Source of the DNA: DASPTB01 sp035623615
Lineage (GTDB): Bacteria; Actinomycetota; UBA4738
Assembly: GCA_035623615.1 (NCBI GenBank)
Contig: DASPTB010000172.1
Location: 1-16,193, forward strand
Direction: 5' to 3'
Length of the DNA: 16,193 nt
Below, piece by piece: positions 14,518-16,193 of the stretch (positions are counted from its first letter, which is position 1; every line of letters starts with the position of its first letter). The translations under genes were made by a program, and so were the position numbers. A model generated the notes under the pieces. That model made no database searches. It was not told the DNA's origin and was given only the letters and a program-made list of their open reading frames with translations.

Positions 14518-14542
14518 CGTGGTTGTTAGTGAGTGCTAAGTT
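14514..14542 (+). promoter_or_regulatory. tetR promoter (leaderless) with internal operator
   Basis: TTGACG (14514-14519), 17 nt, then TAAGTT (14537-14542) make a good housekeeping promoter. Seven nucleotides further lies the A of the tetR ATG (14550), so the mRNA is probably leaderless; no Shine-Dalgarno is present. TTAGTGAGTGCTAA (14526-14539, TTAG-N6-CTAA) fills the spacer and runs into the -10, as expected for a TetR autorepression site. A near copy lies before the second exporter at 15211-15224. Confidence 0.75.
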
Positions 14543-14549
14543 ACTACGC

Positions 14550-15146
14550 ATGAGCGCGACGACCGCACCCGGGACCAGGCTCACCAAGGAGGAGCGCCGC
14601 GAGGCGATCCTCGAGGCCGCGATGGAGGAGTTCGCTCGCGGCGGCCTGGAGGGAACGCCCGTCGAGGCAATCGCCAAGCGGGTCGGCGTCTCCCAGCCCT
14701 ATCTCTTCCAGCTCTTCGGGACCAAGAAGGACCTGTTCATCGCGACCGTGCGGAAGGCCTTCGAGCGCATCCTCGGGACGTTCCGCAAGGCCGCGGCCGA
14801 GGCATCCGAGGACGCCGATGCCATGGAGGTCATGCAGACGATCGGCCTGTCGTACGGACCCCTCCTGGAGGACCGCACGCTCCTGTTGCTGCAGCTGGAG
14901 GCCTATGCGGCGTGCGACGACCCCGACGTCCGGACGGCCGTGCGCGAGGAGTTCGCGCGCCTGTACCGCTTCGTGGCGTCGGCGACCGGCGCGCCCAACT
15001 GGGCGCTGCGGGCCTTCTTCGCCGAGGGCATGATGATGAACACCGCCGCGGCGATGGACATGGAGTCGCTGAACGAGGACTGGGCAGTCAACTGCGCCGG
15101 CGGCAAGGACGGATGGTGGGAGCACCTCGAGGGCGGGACGAAGTGA
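14550..15146 (+). CDS. TetR/AcrR-family transcriptional regulator
   Basis: 198 residues. The N-terminal DNA-binding domain (about 13-65) reads LTKEERREAILEAAMEEFARGG, then the helix-turn-helix TPVEAIAKRVGVSQPYLFQLFGTKKDLF (36-63). The C-terminal ligand and dimer domain (70-198) is all-helical and variable; it has a Met-rich stretch GMMMN at 160-164. Members are repressors released by small molecules, commonly controlling a nearby efflux pump. The ATG at 14550 is preferred over the in-frame TTG at 14514 because that TTG is part of the -35 box. Position and the shared operator at 14526 and 15211 indicate control of itself and of the exporter at 15286. The upstream exporter at 12896 carries a different inverted repeat. 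Confidence 0.95.
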   Translation: MSATTAPGTRLTKEERREAILEAAMEEFARGGLEGTPVEAIAKRVGVSQPYLFQLFGTKKDLFIATVRKAFERILGTFRKAAAEASEDADAMEVMQTIGLSYGPLLEDRTLLLLQLEAYAACDDPDVRTAVREEFARLYRFVASATGAPNWALRAFFAEGMMMNTAAAMDMESLNEDWAVNCAGGKDGWWEHLEGGTK

Positions 15147-15176
15147 GTGACGGAGATCACAAACTGCGCCGACCTC

Positions 15177-15200
15177 GAAGGGAAGGCTTCTCTTTTTTTC
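15177..15200 (+). terminator. Possible weak terminator after tetR
   Basis: GAAG, a 6-nt loop and CTTC are followed by TCTTTTTTTC, thirty nucleotides after the tetR stop. The T-run is clear, but the 4-bp stem is too short to be convincing on its own. Confidence 0.3.
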
Positions 15201-15227
15201 TCTGCTGAACTAAGCGAGCGCTAACTA
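15199..15227 (+). promoter_or_regulatory. Operator and likely promoter of the second DHA2 exporter
   Basis: TAAGCGAGCGCTAA (15211-15224) matches the tetR-promoter operator TTAGTGAGTGCTAA at 11 of 14 positions. In both, the final TAA begins the -10 hexamer (TAAGTT there, TAACTA at 15222-15227 here), so the two sites are in the same register. The -35 equivalent at 15199-15204 (TCTCTG) is poor, suggesting weak basal activity or a shifted -35. Confidence 0.62.
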
Positions 15228-15285
15228 AAGGAAGGCACGTCGTGACCCAGCAGGCCGGGGAGGCCGGCCGAGAGGAGGAAGCGAG

Positions 15286-16193
15286 ATGACGGAGAAGTCG
15301 AAGGTGCTGTGGGCCTGGGCCATCACGTCGATCGCCCTGTTCATGGTGACGCTCGACAACCTGGTGGTGACCACGGCACTTCCGGTCATCAAACGCAGTC
15401 TGGGAGCCTCGCTCTCGTCGCTCGAGTGGACCGTCAACGGCTACACGCTGACGTTCGCGGTGCTGCTGCTCACCGGCGCGGCGCTCGGCGACCGGTTCGG
15501 CCGCCGGCGCATGCTGGTCATCGGGCTCGCGATCTTCACGGCGGGGTCGGCCGCCGCCGCGCTCGCACCCAGCATGGGATGGCTGATCGCGGCGCGCGCG
15601 TTCCAGGGTATCGGCGGCGCGTTCGTCACCCCGCTGACGCTGACGATCCTGTCGGCGGCGGTCCCGCCCGAGCGTCGCGGTCTGGCCCTCGGGGCATGGG
15701 GAGGCATCGCCGGTCTTGCGGTCGCCATCGGGCCGCTGGTGGGCGGCGCCGTCGTCGACGGCCTGTCGTGGCAGTGGATCTTCTGGTTGAACGTCCCGAT
15801 CGGCCTGATCGTGATCCCGCTGGCGGCGACCCGGCTCACCGAGACCACCGGACCCAACGGCGCCGTCGACCTCCCTGGCCTCGGCCTCGCCAGCGCGGGA
15901 CTGTTCGGCATCGTCTTCGGGCTGGTGCGCGGGAACTCCCACGGCTGGACGTCGCTGGGCGTGGCCGGCCCGATGATCGCCGGTGCGGCGCTCGTCGTGG
16001 CGTTCGTCGCGTGGGAACTGCGCGTCGCCCGTCGAGGCACCGAGCCGATGGTGCCGATGCGGTTCTTCGCCAAGCGCGAGTTCTCGGCGGCCAACGCGGT
16101 GTCGCTGCTGATGTACTTCGGGATGTTCGGTTCCATCTTCCTGCTGGCGCAGTTCTTCCAGGTGGTCCAGGGCTACACGCCGCTGCAGGCGGG
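15286..16193 (+). CDS. DHA2-family MFS drug exporter, N-terminal part (3' end beyond window)
   Basis: 302 complete codons are visible; the family norm is about 450-550, so the gene is cut by the window edge. Motif D1 LDNLVVTTALPVI (23-35) lies in helix 1 with Asp24. Motif A is GAALGDRFGRRR (64-75). GLAVAIGPLVGG is a full motif C with the Pro that marks antiporters, and WQWIFWLNVPIG follows, as is typical of the EmrB/QacA group. AGGAGG precedes the ATG at 15286 with good spacing. The 5' UTR is about 50 nt long and the TetR-type operator lies just upstream. The gene is in the same direction as tetR and the first exporter but diverges from the latter in sequence, so it is not a simple recent duplicate. 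It should be the principal TetR-controlled pump. Confidence 0.95.
   Translation, partial: MTEKSKVLWAWAITSIALFMVTLDNLVVTTALPVIKRSLGASLSSLEWTVNGYTLTFAVLLLTGAALGDRFGRRRMLVIGLAIFTAGSAAAALAPSMGWLIAARAFQGIGGAFVTPLTLTILSAAVPPERRGLALGAWGGIAGLAVAIGPLVGGAVVDGLSWQWIFWLNVPIGLIVIPLAATRLTETTGPNGAVDLPGLGLASAGLFGIVFGLVRGNSHGWTSLGVAGPMIAGAALVVAFVAWELRVARRGTEPMVPMRFFAKREFSAANAVSLLMYFGMFGSIFLLAQFFQVVQGYTPLQA

Noticed and set aside
14526..14539. Resemblance to a CIRCE element (GAGTGCTAA half-site)
   Set aside because: CIRCE needs TTAGCACTC-N9-GAGTGCTAA. Here the arms overlap with no 9-nt spacer, no chaperone gene is near, and a tetR gene follows.
12641..14677. Long minus-strand open frame opposite the first exporter
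   Set aside because: The composition is extreme (Arg, Asp, Gln, His), with no domain, and it lies entirely antisense to a well-supported MFS gene.

Overview
The window is very GC-rich, with codon third positions almost all G or C, which points to an actinobacterium. Supporting signs are GTG/TTG starts, an apparently leaderless tetR, a cysteine-containing leader peptide of the actinobacterial type before a sulfite/nitrite reductase gene, and an S8 protease with a Trp-pentad tail. I cannot name a genus. No tRNA, rRNA, insertion sequence or CRISPR array was seen, so this looks like chromosomal sequence.

Layout: (1) 1-1325, minus: the N-terminal part of a siroheme nitrite/sulfite reductase, cut by the window edge, with a promoter, short Cys-Cys leader ORF and intrinsic terminator forming a probable cysteine-responsive attenuator. 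(2) 1439-3310, plus: a secreted tandem-S51 (cyanophycinase-like) protein, ending tail-to-tail and overlapping by 11 bp with a minus-strand Gfo/Idh/MocA oxidoreductase (3300-4286). (3) 4399-4851, plus: a small lipoprotein whose mature part resembles a type IV pilin head. (4) 4875-8778, minus: an exported subtilisin-like protease with a W-x-A-N-x tail, followed 19 nt later by a membrane GAF-PAS histidine kinase with no response regulator beside it. (5) 8992-9567, minus: a PadR regulator whose promoter holds a palindromic operator. (6) 9736-12588, minus: a three-gene operon of MacB-type ABC ATPase, FtsX-like permease and secreted SGNH hydrolase, the last two overlapping as GTGA. (7) 12896-16193, plus: two DHA2-family (14-TM) drug exporters flanking a TetR regulator. 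The tetR promoter and the second exporter share an operator-like sequence in the same register relative to the -10 box.

The genes form separate modules rather than one pathway: sulfur/nitrogen assimilation with attenuation, several cell-surface proteins (S51-like, pilin-like lipoprotein, subtilase, SGNH hydrolase), and regulated export (PadR, ABC-FtsX, TetR-MFS). The most notable points are the cysteine attenuator, the degenerate second S51 domain, the pilin-like lipoprotein, the perfect Trp pentad in the protease, and the shared TetR operator. I did not find a clearly unprecedented multi-gene system.
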